IMG/VR virus record: IMGVR_UViG_3300025141_013434
Location: 81,244 to 145,243 of that record
DNA from: a virus
Length of the DNA: 64,000 bases
Reading direction: 5' to 3' (one strand)
Part shown: piece after piece, positions 51,236 through 58,982 of the stretch
How positions within the stretch are numbered: position 1 is the stretch's first letter
Layout: every line of letters begins with the position of its first letter
Made by a program: the position numbers and the translations under genes
The notes under the pieces: model-generated
What the model was told of the DNA's origin: nothing
What the model saw: only the letters and a program-made list of their open reading frames with translations
The model's database searches: none

Positions 51236-53251
51236 TCATGGATTAGCTTGCAAAAAGCTAAAAAAGGCATATTTGGGACTTACACACGCAACGCTGGAGA
51301 ACGATATGTTTCTTCTTTCTTTGAAAATTGCCCTAGAGCCTGAATGCAATGCACAAGAATCAAAAAAGATAACATCTCCTGCCTTTCCAGTGCAGACAAG
51401 CAAATCATACTTTGAATCTCCGACTGTTACTGTCTTTTTTCTGTCGACTGGTAGCAACTCGTTGGGTGCACTATCCGGAGAGACGTATCCACAATGTGAT
51501 TTCGGCTTCTTTAGAGAATGTTTAGGCCAAGTGCGAGCTTCACCGTTCTTTGTTGGCCAGTTTGATTCATCGCCATACTTACTAAAACCAGTAAAAGAAA
51601 ACCTATCATGCAAGTGTTGTTTGTCATACTTCTTCTTCGCCCTGTGTGAACCTAGAGCGAAAAGCAGAGGAGCTGTAAACTCATCAACATCCTCCAAGAG
51701 AACCATCGCCTTAAGTCTGGTCACAGAAACATCGCGGTGCCAGCCATTGTGATTTATCGGAGATGGATATATCCATTCCGTGTTGCTCCTCCAATCATTA
51801 CGGGCAGGAACATTTTCATAGCCCGCGAATATGGCTTCAAAGATCGGATTTTTTGTGAGCTTCTCAACACCAGGGGGATGATTGTTGTTAAATATCTTCG
51901 ACTGCATTCTTAGCTGACCATCGTTTGGAAGAGAGGGGGTGTTCCAAAAAGCATCGGGCTTGACGGGGCCCAATATCTCTCTCCAATTGTCAACAAAAAT
52001 TTCCCACCGCTTGGGCCCAATTGCGAATTCTTGTATAACTCTCGAATTAACATATCCCGATATATACTCCCTGGGGTGGAGCTTATCTTTTATCATGTCT
52101 TGAAAGTCTTTTATTTCTTCTAATTCTTCTTCTGAAAAAAGCTTTTCTACTTTTACTATTCCGTTTTTAAACAATTCTCTCACATGCGGCCTAGCTTCTT
52201 CCGGGCAGGAAGAGGACTTTAAGTATTTTTCTTGCTCTTTGTCAAAGAAATTATACATATCAACGAAAAAATCCTTATCTTCTCGCATATTATCACCGAC
52301 AAGGGTCAACTCAGAGAAATCGAATTCTCCTGTATAACGAGATTGCATTTGCTTTTTTATAGAAACATCAGAATTCCAGTCAAGATCTTTTACTGCAGAA
52401 TACGCTCTTTCGGCGATAGACCTTGCCAAATCTTTTCCCTGTGCTGTTTTTTGCACATTTGTCTTAAAAAACCAAAAATCTAAACAATTAGTTTGAAGAG
52501 TTGCTCGGGTTCCTGGTAACTTTATGTTGTGACCTCTTGGCGAACATATGACTTTAAATCCATTTTGCTCGAACCTCTCTACGATTTTATTGGTTTTCGC
52601 GACGGCGGCTTCAGAGGACATATTCAAAACTTCACGAAGATATTGTAGATGAAATTCTCCGGTTAATTTTTTACAATTATTTAAAATAAACTCAAAACTT
52701 TCCTCGTTGTCAAAAATGGAATATTCCGACCCCTCTACATCTATCTTCATAAAATCAATATTAGTGATGTTATTCTCTCTCACTAAATCCATAAAGGAGA
52801 TTGTTTCCACATAATCCCGATTGCTCCTTAGGAGCGAATCGTCTGACGATTCGCGCTCGTCCACAGCGATACAATTTACGGTCCCCCATCTTTTGCCACC
52901 TGTTATGTTTGTATCTATCTTAATGAACTCACCAGTATTATCGCCGGTAATAGCACGGCAAATTGGGAAAAAATTCTCTCTTCCTAATACTCGATTCCAG
53001 TCCTTTAAGGCTGATTCTAGAATTTCAGAATTTGAATTTGAAGCCTCTATTGCATAGCATTTTACATTTTCGACGTCGAGGCACATTGAAGTAAAATCTC
53101 CCTTAGACGCGCCGAGGTCGACAACTACGTCACCTTCTTTAATTTTGAAATATTTGAAATATCCATTTTGCCACCCACTTTTTAATAACTTGGGGATCTG
53201 AAAGTCTTTTAGAGATTTTGTTTCTTTGTTTTGTTTTTCTTTGCTTGTCAT
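51236..53251 (-). CDS. Fusion of an FkbM-type methyltransferase and a PhyH-like Fe(II)/2-oxoglutarate dioxygenase
   Basis: A 671-residue two-domain enzyme. The N-terminal half has SAM motif I (DLGASKGDF, 45-53) and the FkbM signature KIDVEGSEYSIF (169-180), indicating an O-methyltransferase. The C-terminal half (about 360-670) has the HxD facial-triad motif in WHRDVS (H505, D507) and the distal H636 with R640 in ALHSGSR, as in phytanoyl-CoA dioxygenases. It could hydroxylate and then methylate one sugar. A helical linker (270-350) joins the halves. AGAGGA sits six bases before the ATG. Both catalytic sets look intact. Confidence 0.8.
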   Translation of the reverse strand: MTSKEKQNKETKSLKDFQIPKLLKSGWQNGYFKYFKIKEGDVVVDLGASKGDFTSMCLDVENVKCYAIEASNSNSEILESALKDWNRVLGRENFFPICRAITGDNTGEFIKIDTNITGGKRWGTVNCIAVDERESSDDSLLRSNRDYVETISFMDLVRENNITNIDFMKIDVEGSEYSIFDNEESFEFILNNCKKLTGEFHLQYLREVLNMSSEAAVAKTNKIVERFEQNGFKVICSPRGHNIKLPGTRATLQTNCLDFWFFKTNVQKTAQGKDLARSIAERAYSAVKDLDWNSDVSIKKQMQSRYTGEFDFSELTLVGDNMREDKDFFVDMYNFFDKEQEKYLKSSSCPEEARPHVRELFKNGIVKVEKLFSEEELEEIKDFQDMIKDKLHPREYISGYVNSRVIQEFAIGPKRWEIFVDNWREILGPVKPDAFWNTPSLPNDGQLRMQSKIFNNNHPPGVEKLTKNPIFEAIFAGYENVPARNDWRSNTEWIYPSPINHNGWHRDVSVTRLKAMVLLEDVDEFTAPLLFALGSHRAKKKYDKQHLHDRFSFTGFSKYGDESNWPTKNGEARTWPKHSLKKPKSHCGYVSPDSAPNELLPVDRKKTVTVGDSKYDLLVCTGKAGDVIFFDSCALHSGSRAIFKERRNISFSSVACVSPKYAFFSFLQANP
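52823..52854. repeat. Pair of adjacent palindromes inside the FkbM domain
   Basis: GCTCC-TTA-GGAGC (52823-52835) is followed directly by a 21-base inverted repeat with two perfect 10-base arms around one central base (GCGAATCGTC at 52834-52843, GACGATTCGC at 52845-52854). It encodes residues 132-143, a Ser/Asp/Arg-rich stretch between the SAM motif and the FkbM signature, probably a surface loop. It could form two stacked hairpins in RNA or DNA. Confidence 0.6.
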
Positions 53252-53272
53252 CGATGTTCCTCTTTTATAGCC

Positions 53273-54295
53273 TTATATTAGCATATCCAAGATCCTTTTG
53301 CAAGATTCTTTATGATCAAAAAGGTGATTCTGTCTCGCCCTCTTGAATTCTTCTGTAAGATCCGCGGACGTCAAATAAGTAGCGGCTGCTTGAAGTTGCC
53401 CCGGAGTGAAGTCTGTTTTCAGTTGGATGCAATAATCATAATCATATAGATAATCATGCGTCACTCTAAATCTTTTTTTATTCCCGTTTCTCACGCTCGG
53501 CTTGATATCAAAATTTATAAGCGGAACATTATGCATTACGCACTCTTCTACAGTGGTTGATCCAAAGTTAATGACAAGCTTAGAGACCTCTAAAAGTTCC
53601 TGTGTGGTGTGAGGAAACCAAGATCGATCTTCTAAATGACGGCCCCCGCTCTTCTTCAACATCTCTTTATACTTTCTTGGAATCGGATCTTTGCCTCTGG
53701 TTTTTGCTAATACCCGGAATCCTGACTTTAACAAAAGTTTTAACAACCTTTCCATATTAACTCTACCCAAATCTCTGTTTTTTGGCCAAATTAAAAGAAC
53801 GTTGTTTGTATCTTGTAGTTTATTGTTTTTGAGAGCTTCAGCCTCAGTGAAAGAAACATCGTATTTCGGAATACCGAGATAGAGGTTATTCCCTTCGGTG
53901 CAGCTGTAGTATTTTGCACAAAACTCACTGGGCATAAGGATGTAATCTGCCACTTCTTTATAAAAGTTGTTATAACTTTCTACAAAATCTGTCTGATAAG
54001 TGCACACAACTTTTTTTGTACTAGGAATCTTTTTTAAGATCTCAATTCCCCATCTGTTTTCGCTGGAAAATAAAACGCCAGTACATTTTTTAACCTCTCC
54101 GATCGACCTAATTTCAATATTGTGCTTTTTCGCTAAATCTTTTATTTTGTCCCTGTAGAGAAATGGACAATTATATTTTTGCGAAGGTGCAATATAGAAA
54201 ACAGACTTTAACCCCCTGCTGTTACCCTCTAGCACGAGAGGCATCCAGTATCTAAGGTGGGTCATTTCCCTGAGAACAAATCCAACCTCACTCAC
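53273..54295 (-). CDS. GT-B-fold glycosyl/glycerophosphotransferase-like protein
   Basis: A 340-residue protein with two Rossmann-like halves. The C-terminal signature INFGSTTVEECVMHNVPLIN (242-261) resembles the donor-binding loop of CDP-glycerol phosphotransferases and UDP-GlcNAc epimerase-fold enzymes. YLGIPKYDV (139-147) matches the interdomain G-x-P-x-x-D turn. The donor cannot be named. The start is GTG at 54295, with AAAGG seven bases upstream, overlapping the previous gene by eight bases. No membrane segment is visible. Confidence 0.55.
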   Translation of the reverse strand: MSEVGFVLREMTHLRYWMPLVLEGNSRGLKSVFYIAPSQKYNCPFLYRDKIKDLAKKHNIEIRSIGEVKKCTGVLFSSENRWGIEILKKIPSTKKVVCTYQTDFVESYNNFYKEVADYILMPSEFCAKYYSCTEGNNLYLGIPKYDVSFTEAEALKNNKLQDTNNVLLIWPKNRDLGRVNMERLLKLLLKSGFRVLAKTRGKDPIPRKYKEMLKKSGGRHLEDRSWFPHTTQELLEVSKLVINFGSTTVEECVMHNVPLINFDIKPSVRNGNKKRFRVTHDYLYDYDYCIQLKTDFTPGQLQAAATYLTSADLTEEFKRARQNHLFDHKESCKRILDMLI

Positions 54296-55205
54296 TCTTT
54301 AACCTTTCTAGGAACTCTTGAATCAACCTGTCGAAGGCCTTTCGGTCGACGTCTTTCAAGTATCCCTCTTCTAAATAATATTTTATCAGATCATCGCCAA
54401 ACAATGAGGAAAACCTCTTACACATCTCGACGTGATCGGGCTTTGCCTTCCATTTATTTAAAAAAGAGGCGTCTTCTTTTCTAATATAATTATATTCGCC
54501 GGGACCCAAGCATGGACCATGACGGTGGCAATATAAGACCTCCTCGAATCTTTCGCCGCGAACATGTACTTTTTTTCTTATCACCTTTTCAGTCCCACAA
54601 GTACTGCACTTATTTAGAATTTTCAAATCCTTATTTTTCACAACAGGAATATCTAAACACCTAAATATCCTACCTAATTCAGAATCAATATCATTAAAAA
54701 AGTGTTCAAAACTTATTATATGATCTGTTTCTGGCCTGAACGTTTGAGCTAGTTCGAAAAGTGAGGACATAAACGTAGTTTTAAACCACTCGAAGACGAT
54801 ATCGTCGGAAACTGTTTTACCATACCTTCTTTCTCCGTATTCTTTCCATTTCTTTATCCAAGTATAATAAAAAGAAACAGGATTTCTAAAGATATACAAT
54901 ATAGAAATATCTGGGTGGAAAGTCCTATGATAATTTATCATCTTAAGCGGCGGCTTATTTAAAACAAGCCACTCGCAATTGTTTATATCTTTTGCTGGTA
55001 AGAGTTGCTCTTTTACAATCTTTTTCGGGACCAAGCCTCGCGACAACATTTTCTTTAGGTCGCCCTTTGTTGTTCCACCTTGAGACCTAAATGATAATTC
55101 CTTCAAAGCAGCTATAGATGGGTGGCCATGTATCTTGTGTAAAACAAAGTGTGACCCGATGCCGCCGCTGGCTGTTATTAGTGCAGAAAACTTAAATTTA
55201 CTCAT
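54288..55205 (-). CDS. Sulfotransferase-like protein with a four-cysteine zinc insertion
   Basis: A 305-residue protein. ASGGIGSHFVL (12-22) is in the place of the 5'-phosphosulfate loop, although it lacks the usual K/R-T-G-T pattern. ISILYIFRNPVSFYYTWIKK (100-119) matches the 3'-phosphate motif RNP-x(2)-S followed by aromatic residues. Residues 200-232 add C-x2-C...C-x5-C (C200, C203, C226, C232), a probable zinc knuckle not part of the family core. The start overlaps the upstream glycosyltransferase as ATGA. It probably sulfates the same glycan as the 47243 product. A nucleotide-binding enzyme of another kind cannot be excluded. Confidence 0.6.
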   Translation of the reverse strand: MSKFKFSALITASGGIGSHFVLHKIHGHPSIAALKELSFRSQGGTTKGDLKKMLSRGLVPKKIVKEQLLPAKDINNCEWLVLNKPPLKMINYHRTFHPDISILYIFRNPVSFYYTWIKKWKEYGERRYGKTVSDDIVFEWFKTTFMSSLFELAQTFRPETDHIISFEHFFNDIDSELGRIFRCLDIPVVKNKDLKILNKCSTCGTEKVIRKKVHVRGERFEEVLYCHRHGPCLGPGEYNYIRKEDASFLNKWKAKPDHVEMCKRFSSLFGDDLIKYYLEEGYLKDVDRKAFDRLIQEFLERLKSE

Positions 55206-56107
55206 TTAGTTAAATCCTTTTCAAATAAATTAAAATATTGATTAAGGCAAGACTCCCAGTCTGTTGGTTGCATCTTATTTTGTTTGTATTTTTTCGAAGT
55301 AATTATTGATAATAATTCTTCTGTATCTTTAAAAACCATATCTTCCCCTGCAAACTCGATACAACCTCCTCCTTCGGTGTACACGTAGGTTGGTATTTTA
55401 CAAGCCAAGCTTTCTAATATGTGGTTCGGGCCAGGATCGAATCGTGACGCGCTAATATATAAATCATATTTTCCTAATTCTCTCCCCAGTTCTTCTCCGA
55501 AAAGTGGCGGTATAACTTTGGTGTTTTTGAAGGTTCCCATTTCCCGGCCAATATAAGTAAAAGTAAAGTCTTCGTTTTCACCTACAAAATTGTCTATCTC
55601 GTTGTAAAAATCAAAACCTTTCATAAAATTATCCGACCAGTGATGGGTTACAATATTGACTTTGCCATTATTAATTTTTTCTCGTTTTTGAAATATCTCC
55701 AAATCTGCACCGTTATAAATGGTTGAATAGTTTTTGCATTTCCATCCCTTTATTGAATGGTAGTTTTGCATCCAGTTAGACACAAACACAGTATGATCTA
55801 ACCACTCGCTACAAGACAACAGAAAAACATCCATAAAGTCTGTATTTTTCCTAGCATCACATTCATTTATCCTTTGTACAAGTTTTGTATTCTTATGAAA
55901 CTTACGATAATGAATCGCCTCATTAATCCCTATTCCAACTTTTGCACTTGGTCGAGGATCTTGTAAAAATATTAAATCTATATTATCCTCAAAAACATTT
56001 GTTATCTTATGGCCCCTTTTTGTACCGATTTCATAAAAAGCTTTAACAAACTTATTCCCTCCTCCCCAGGGGCCATTCACTATTTGCCTATTGATTAATA
56101 TCTTCAT
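55202..56107 (-). CDS. Family 4 (GT-B) glycosyltransferase
   Basis: A 301-residue retaining glycosyltransferase of the GT4 type. The N-terminal glycine loop GPWGGGNKF (12-20), the hinge VFVSNWM followed by STIYNGADLEIF (128-139), and the donor-site motif SRFDPGPNHILES (221-233) with its conserved Glu are present. It is shorter than typical GT4 enzymes (350-400) mainly in the N-terminal domain. No membrane anchor is seen. It is expected to add one sugar to the growing glycan in the cytoplasm. Confidence 0.82.
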   Translation of the reverse strand: MKILINRQIVNGPWGGGNKFVKAFYEIGTKRGHKITNVFEDNIDLIFLQDPRPSAKVGIGINEAIHYRKFHKNTKLVQRINECDARKNTDFMDVFLLSCSEWLDHTVFVSNWMQNYHSIKGWKCKNYSTIYNGADLEIFQKREKINNGKVNIVTHHWSDNFMKGFDFYNEIDNFVGENEDFTFTYIGREMGTFKNTKVIPPLFGEELGRELGKYDLYISASRFDPGPNHILESLACKIPTYVYTEGGGCIEFAGEDMVFKDTEELLSIITSKKYKQNKMQPTDWESCLNQYFNLFEKDLTK

Positions 56108-56118
56108 GGACGTGCCTG

Positions 56119-57060
56119 TTAATAAACTGGGGTGCCATTAGTGTTTGGTGGATTTTTTGGCTTTATCCAACTGCCTTGAGAATCGACTGGCAAATTCCAA
56201 CCCAAAGCCTCCGAGACATCTTCTATAGACACTGGAATTTTATTGTTTTTGTGCTTTTCCAATAATTCTTGATAATCGTGAATCTTGTAATATTTTACTT
56301 TCTTATCATCACCGGGTGGGGCCCAATAATCACCGTATCTGGTCATTCCTCTGATTCTTGCGTTCTCTCCCTTTTCATTGAAGATACCAACCGAAACGGG
56401 AATTACCGGGGCGCTATAAAAGACAGTCATTGAATTTTCTCTCAATAATCTTTCTGCTTTTTTCAACATCTTTGTCTCGGAGTCTTCACCGCCTTCGTGG
56501 GACAGGTTGTCTATATCCCAAGGATAAATTAAGTCTAACATTTTCTTTGTAACCATACAGTTCATTGCGCCCATTACGGGATTTCGATTATAGTGATACA
56601 GGAATTTAAAATCACTACTACCCAGGGCATTTGAGTATGTGCCGGCACGATTTCTCACTCTTCTTTGTGCATCGAAAGAGATACACCCAGTAGTGTCTTC
56701 GTAGTTTTCAAAAAAATCAACATATTCTTTTAACCAGCCACCTTTGATGATAAATTGAAAATCTGCGGGGATGGGCGCTACATACTTCCCTGTTGCATTT
56801 TCTACTACGATGTTTAATGCCTTTGCATACTCATTCGAAGGGTTTCTCTCTTTTTGTCTAAAAACCTTAAATCCCCTTTTATCAAGATTCTCTAGATATT
56901 CCTCTGTACCCTCTTCTGTCGAGGCGTTATCAACAACTATTATTTCCTTTTCTGGATAATCTTCTGTACAAATTAAAAAAGATTCTAAACAACTTCTCAA
57001 ATAGTGAAGTCGATTACAGTTTATGAAACCAAAAGTAACTTTGGGTAATTTATTTTTCAT
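56119..57060 (-). CDS. Family 2 glycosyltransferase with altered metal site
   Basis: A 313-residue GT-A protein: TFGFINCNRLHYL at the N-terminus, VVDNAS (42-47) as first acidic motif, and a later EDSETKML-type helix near 200. The metal-binding D-x-D is replaced by PADFQ (98-102), leaving a single Asp. An extra C-terminal segment (250-313) ends in a Pro/Asn-rich tail. The single Asp may still suffice, as in some GT2 enzymes, or the protein may have lost metal dependence. Overlaps the methyltransferase by 11 bases. Confidence 0.75.
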   Translation of the reverse strand: MKNKLPKVTFGFINCNRLHYLRSCLESFLICTEDYPEKEIIVVDNASTEEGTEEYLENLDKRGFKVFRQKERNPSNEYAKALNIVVENATGKYVAPIPADFQFIIKGGWLKEYVDFFENYEDTTGCISFDAQRRVRNRAGTYSNALGSSDFKFLYHYNRNPVMGAMNCMVTKKMLDLIYPWDIDNLSHEGGEDSETKMLKKAERLLRENSMTVFYSAPVIPVSVGIFNEKGENARIRGMTRYGDYWAPPGDDKKVKYYKIHDYQELLEKHKNNKIPVSIEDVSEALGWNLPVDSQGSWIKPKNPPNTNGTPVY

Positions 57061-57907
57061 GATCTTCTATAACCTTTTCTGTTTTTTCTATGTTATGAGT
57101 TAGGTCTAGGCCCTTTTCAAGTGCGTCCGAACCAGAAAACGCAAAGACCACCTTATTATTTACTTGTTCTTTTCTCACTTGAGAGAGCAAGTCCGCAAAC
57201 ATGGTTTCAGTTTCTTCTGCGGTCTGGTTGGGCGGAACTTCAAGCAACATTACATGATCTTCCCGGTATAAGAGGGCCGGAGTGTGATGTGGAAACACCC
57301 TTTTGTCTAACTTCCATCCAGGGTTATTTTCAACGAACTCATCTACTGCAGTCTTTACCCCCCGCTTTTTCCCCTGAGTGTCTTTTGGTTTAGCCAAAAG
57401 ATGCAAGTGTTCCTCGTATCCATCTACTTCTGAAAAGTATTCATCATCTTCTGCCCAGCGGCCGTCGTAATCATCTATGACCATCAGACCTGTTTTCGCC
57501 AACTGGTTTGAAAGAATTTCCAATTCTTTGGATACTGTATAATAATTGTGATCACCATCCAAAAAGACAACATCCCAATATCCCCATTCCTTGTAGGACT
57601 CGTCAGCATCTAATATTACTTGAAATTTCTCTAAAAAATCTAAACTATTGTTTCTTAGCATCATCACTGTTTGTTTCTCTGAGTCGAGGTCACCGGTCAG
57701 GTTGGCTAGTATGATTCCAAGGGTTTCATCCTGCATGACGTCGACCCCCGTGAGTTGGAAATTTTCTCTATTCTTCATAAGGTGGGCGACGAGAGGTATA
57801 AAAGTTTGACCTTTATGTACGCCAATTTCTAAAATTTTTGGAGTTATCTCTTGACCAAACCCAGAGAGGTAACCTCTTATAAATCCTAAATATCCCCAAT
57901 AAGCCAT
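57050..57907 (-). CDS. Class I SAM-dependent methyltransferase
   Basis: A 285-residue protein. SAM motif I is ILEIGVHKGQT (25-35), and the acidic strand with the metal-type site is WDVVFLDGDHNYY (111-123), followed by VIDDYD (about 147-152). This resembles macrocin-O-methyltransferase and Methyltransf_24 enzymes that methylate sugar hydroxyls. The C-terminal 80 residues are helical, acidic and without homology that I recognise. One base separates it from the WecB-like gene. Confidence 0.75.
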   Translation of the reverse strand: MAYWGYLGFIRGYLSGFGQEITPKILEIGVHKGQTFIPLVAHLMKNRENFQLTGVDVMQDETLGIILANLTGDLDSEKQTVMMLRNNSLDFLEKFQVILDADESYKEWGYWDVVFLDGDHNYYTVSKELEILSNQLAKTGLMVIDDYDGRWAEDDEYFSEVDGYEEHLHLLAKPKDTQGKKRGVKTAVDEFVENNPGWKLDKRVFPHHTPALLYREDHVMLLEVPPNQTAEETETMFADLLSQVRKEQVNNKVVFAFSGSDALEKGLDLTHNIEKTEKVIEDHEK

Positions 57908-57908
57908 C

Positions 57909-58982
57909 TTAAATTATCTCCTTTATTATTCTTGAAATTCTCTTTCCGGATTTGCCGTCCCACAGTTCTGGCTTCTCGAACGGTGGCAGATTCTTTGCTT
58001 TTATCATGTTCAAAGAGGATACAACCTCACTTTTCGAATCTACCAACCGGTTGCTTCCTGCATGAATTGTTGAGGGTCTTTCCGTATTTTTTCTAAGTGT
58101 CAAGCATGGAATACCCAAAGCTGTAGTTTCTTCCTGAATGCCCCCTGAATCAGTGAGTACTGCAGCACTGTTTTTCATCAATGCAGAAAACTCAAAATAA
58201 CCAACAGGATCTATCACTTCTAGTTTTTCTATAGAGTTAAGATCATTAAGTAAACCAAAATTTGCAAAACTATTTCTCGTTCTAGGATGTATGGGGAAAA
58301 TCATTTTAGTACTTACCGATTTACAAATATCCAGTATTTTATTTAATCCCTCAAGATTGTCAACATTGGAGGGTCGATGTAAAGTAACCAAAATATAATC
58401 CTCATCCGCGGGTGAGTCTTCTATCAACGGAAGAACATTATAAAGAGAATCTATCATAGTATTACCCACAAAAAAGATAGAATCTTGACTAGCGCCCTCA
58501 TTCAAAAGATTTTTAACAGCTGAGTTTTCTGTCACAAAGTGAAAATCAGATATTCTATCTACAATTATGCGATTTGTTTCTTCTGGCATTGACCTGTCAA
58601 AACTTCTGAGGCCAGCTTCTATGTGAGCAATTGGAATTCCCATCTTTGTTGCTGCAATAGCAGCGCCGAGAGTTGAGTTGACATCACCATAAACTACCAC
58701 AAGATCGACCCTCTTGCCTGTGAGATATCTTTCTATACCAGTAATGACATCTGCTACTTGCTTTCCTTGCATTCTTGAAGATGCAATCTTTAAGTTTATA
58801 TCTGGCTTTGGAATCTTCAAAGCTTTGAAAAAAATATCAGATAAATTTGCATCATAGTGTTGCCCAGTGTGTATAACAATCTGCTTTAAATCTTTTATTT
58901 CTTCCTTTAGAGCGTTAATGACTGGTGCGGCCTTAACAAAGTTGGGCCTTGCACCAACTACATGTACAATATTTTTAGTCAT
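57909..58982 (-). CDS. wecB: UDP-N-acetylglucosamine 2-epimerase (WecB/NeuC family)
   Basis: Full-length (357 residues) GT-B-fold epimerase. Diagnostic motifs are all present: GARPNFVKAAP (10-20), HTGQHYD (38-44), GDVNST (99-104), HIEAGLRSFDRSMPEE (120-135), IHPRTR (231-236) and DSGGIQEE (278-285). The closest pattern is the non-hydrolysing WecB/MnaA group, giving UDP-ManNAc; the hydrolysing NeuC/LegG group gives free ManNAc for NeuB. Because a NeuB-like gene is in the same operon, the hydrolysing role must be considered. The start overlaps the second formyltransferase by eight bases. Confidence 0.88.
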   Translation of the reverse strand: MTKNIVHVVGARPNFVKAAPVINALKEEIKDLKQIVIHTGQHYDANLSDIFFKALKIPKPDINLKIASSRMQGKQVADVITGIERYLTGKRVDLVVVYGDVNSTLGAAIAATKMGIPIAHIEAGLRSFDRSMPEETNRIIVDRISDFHFVTENSAVKNLLNEGASQDSIFFVGNTMIDSLYNVLPLIEDSPADEDYILVTLHRPSNVDNLEGLNKILDICKSVSTKMIFPIHPRTRNSFANFGLLNDLNSIEKLEVIDPVGYFEFSALMKNSAAVLTDSGGIQEETTALGIPCLTLRKNTERPSTIHAGSNRLVDSKSEVVSSLNMIKAKNLPPFEKPELWDGKSGKRISRIIKEII

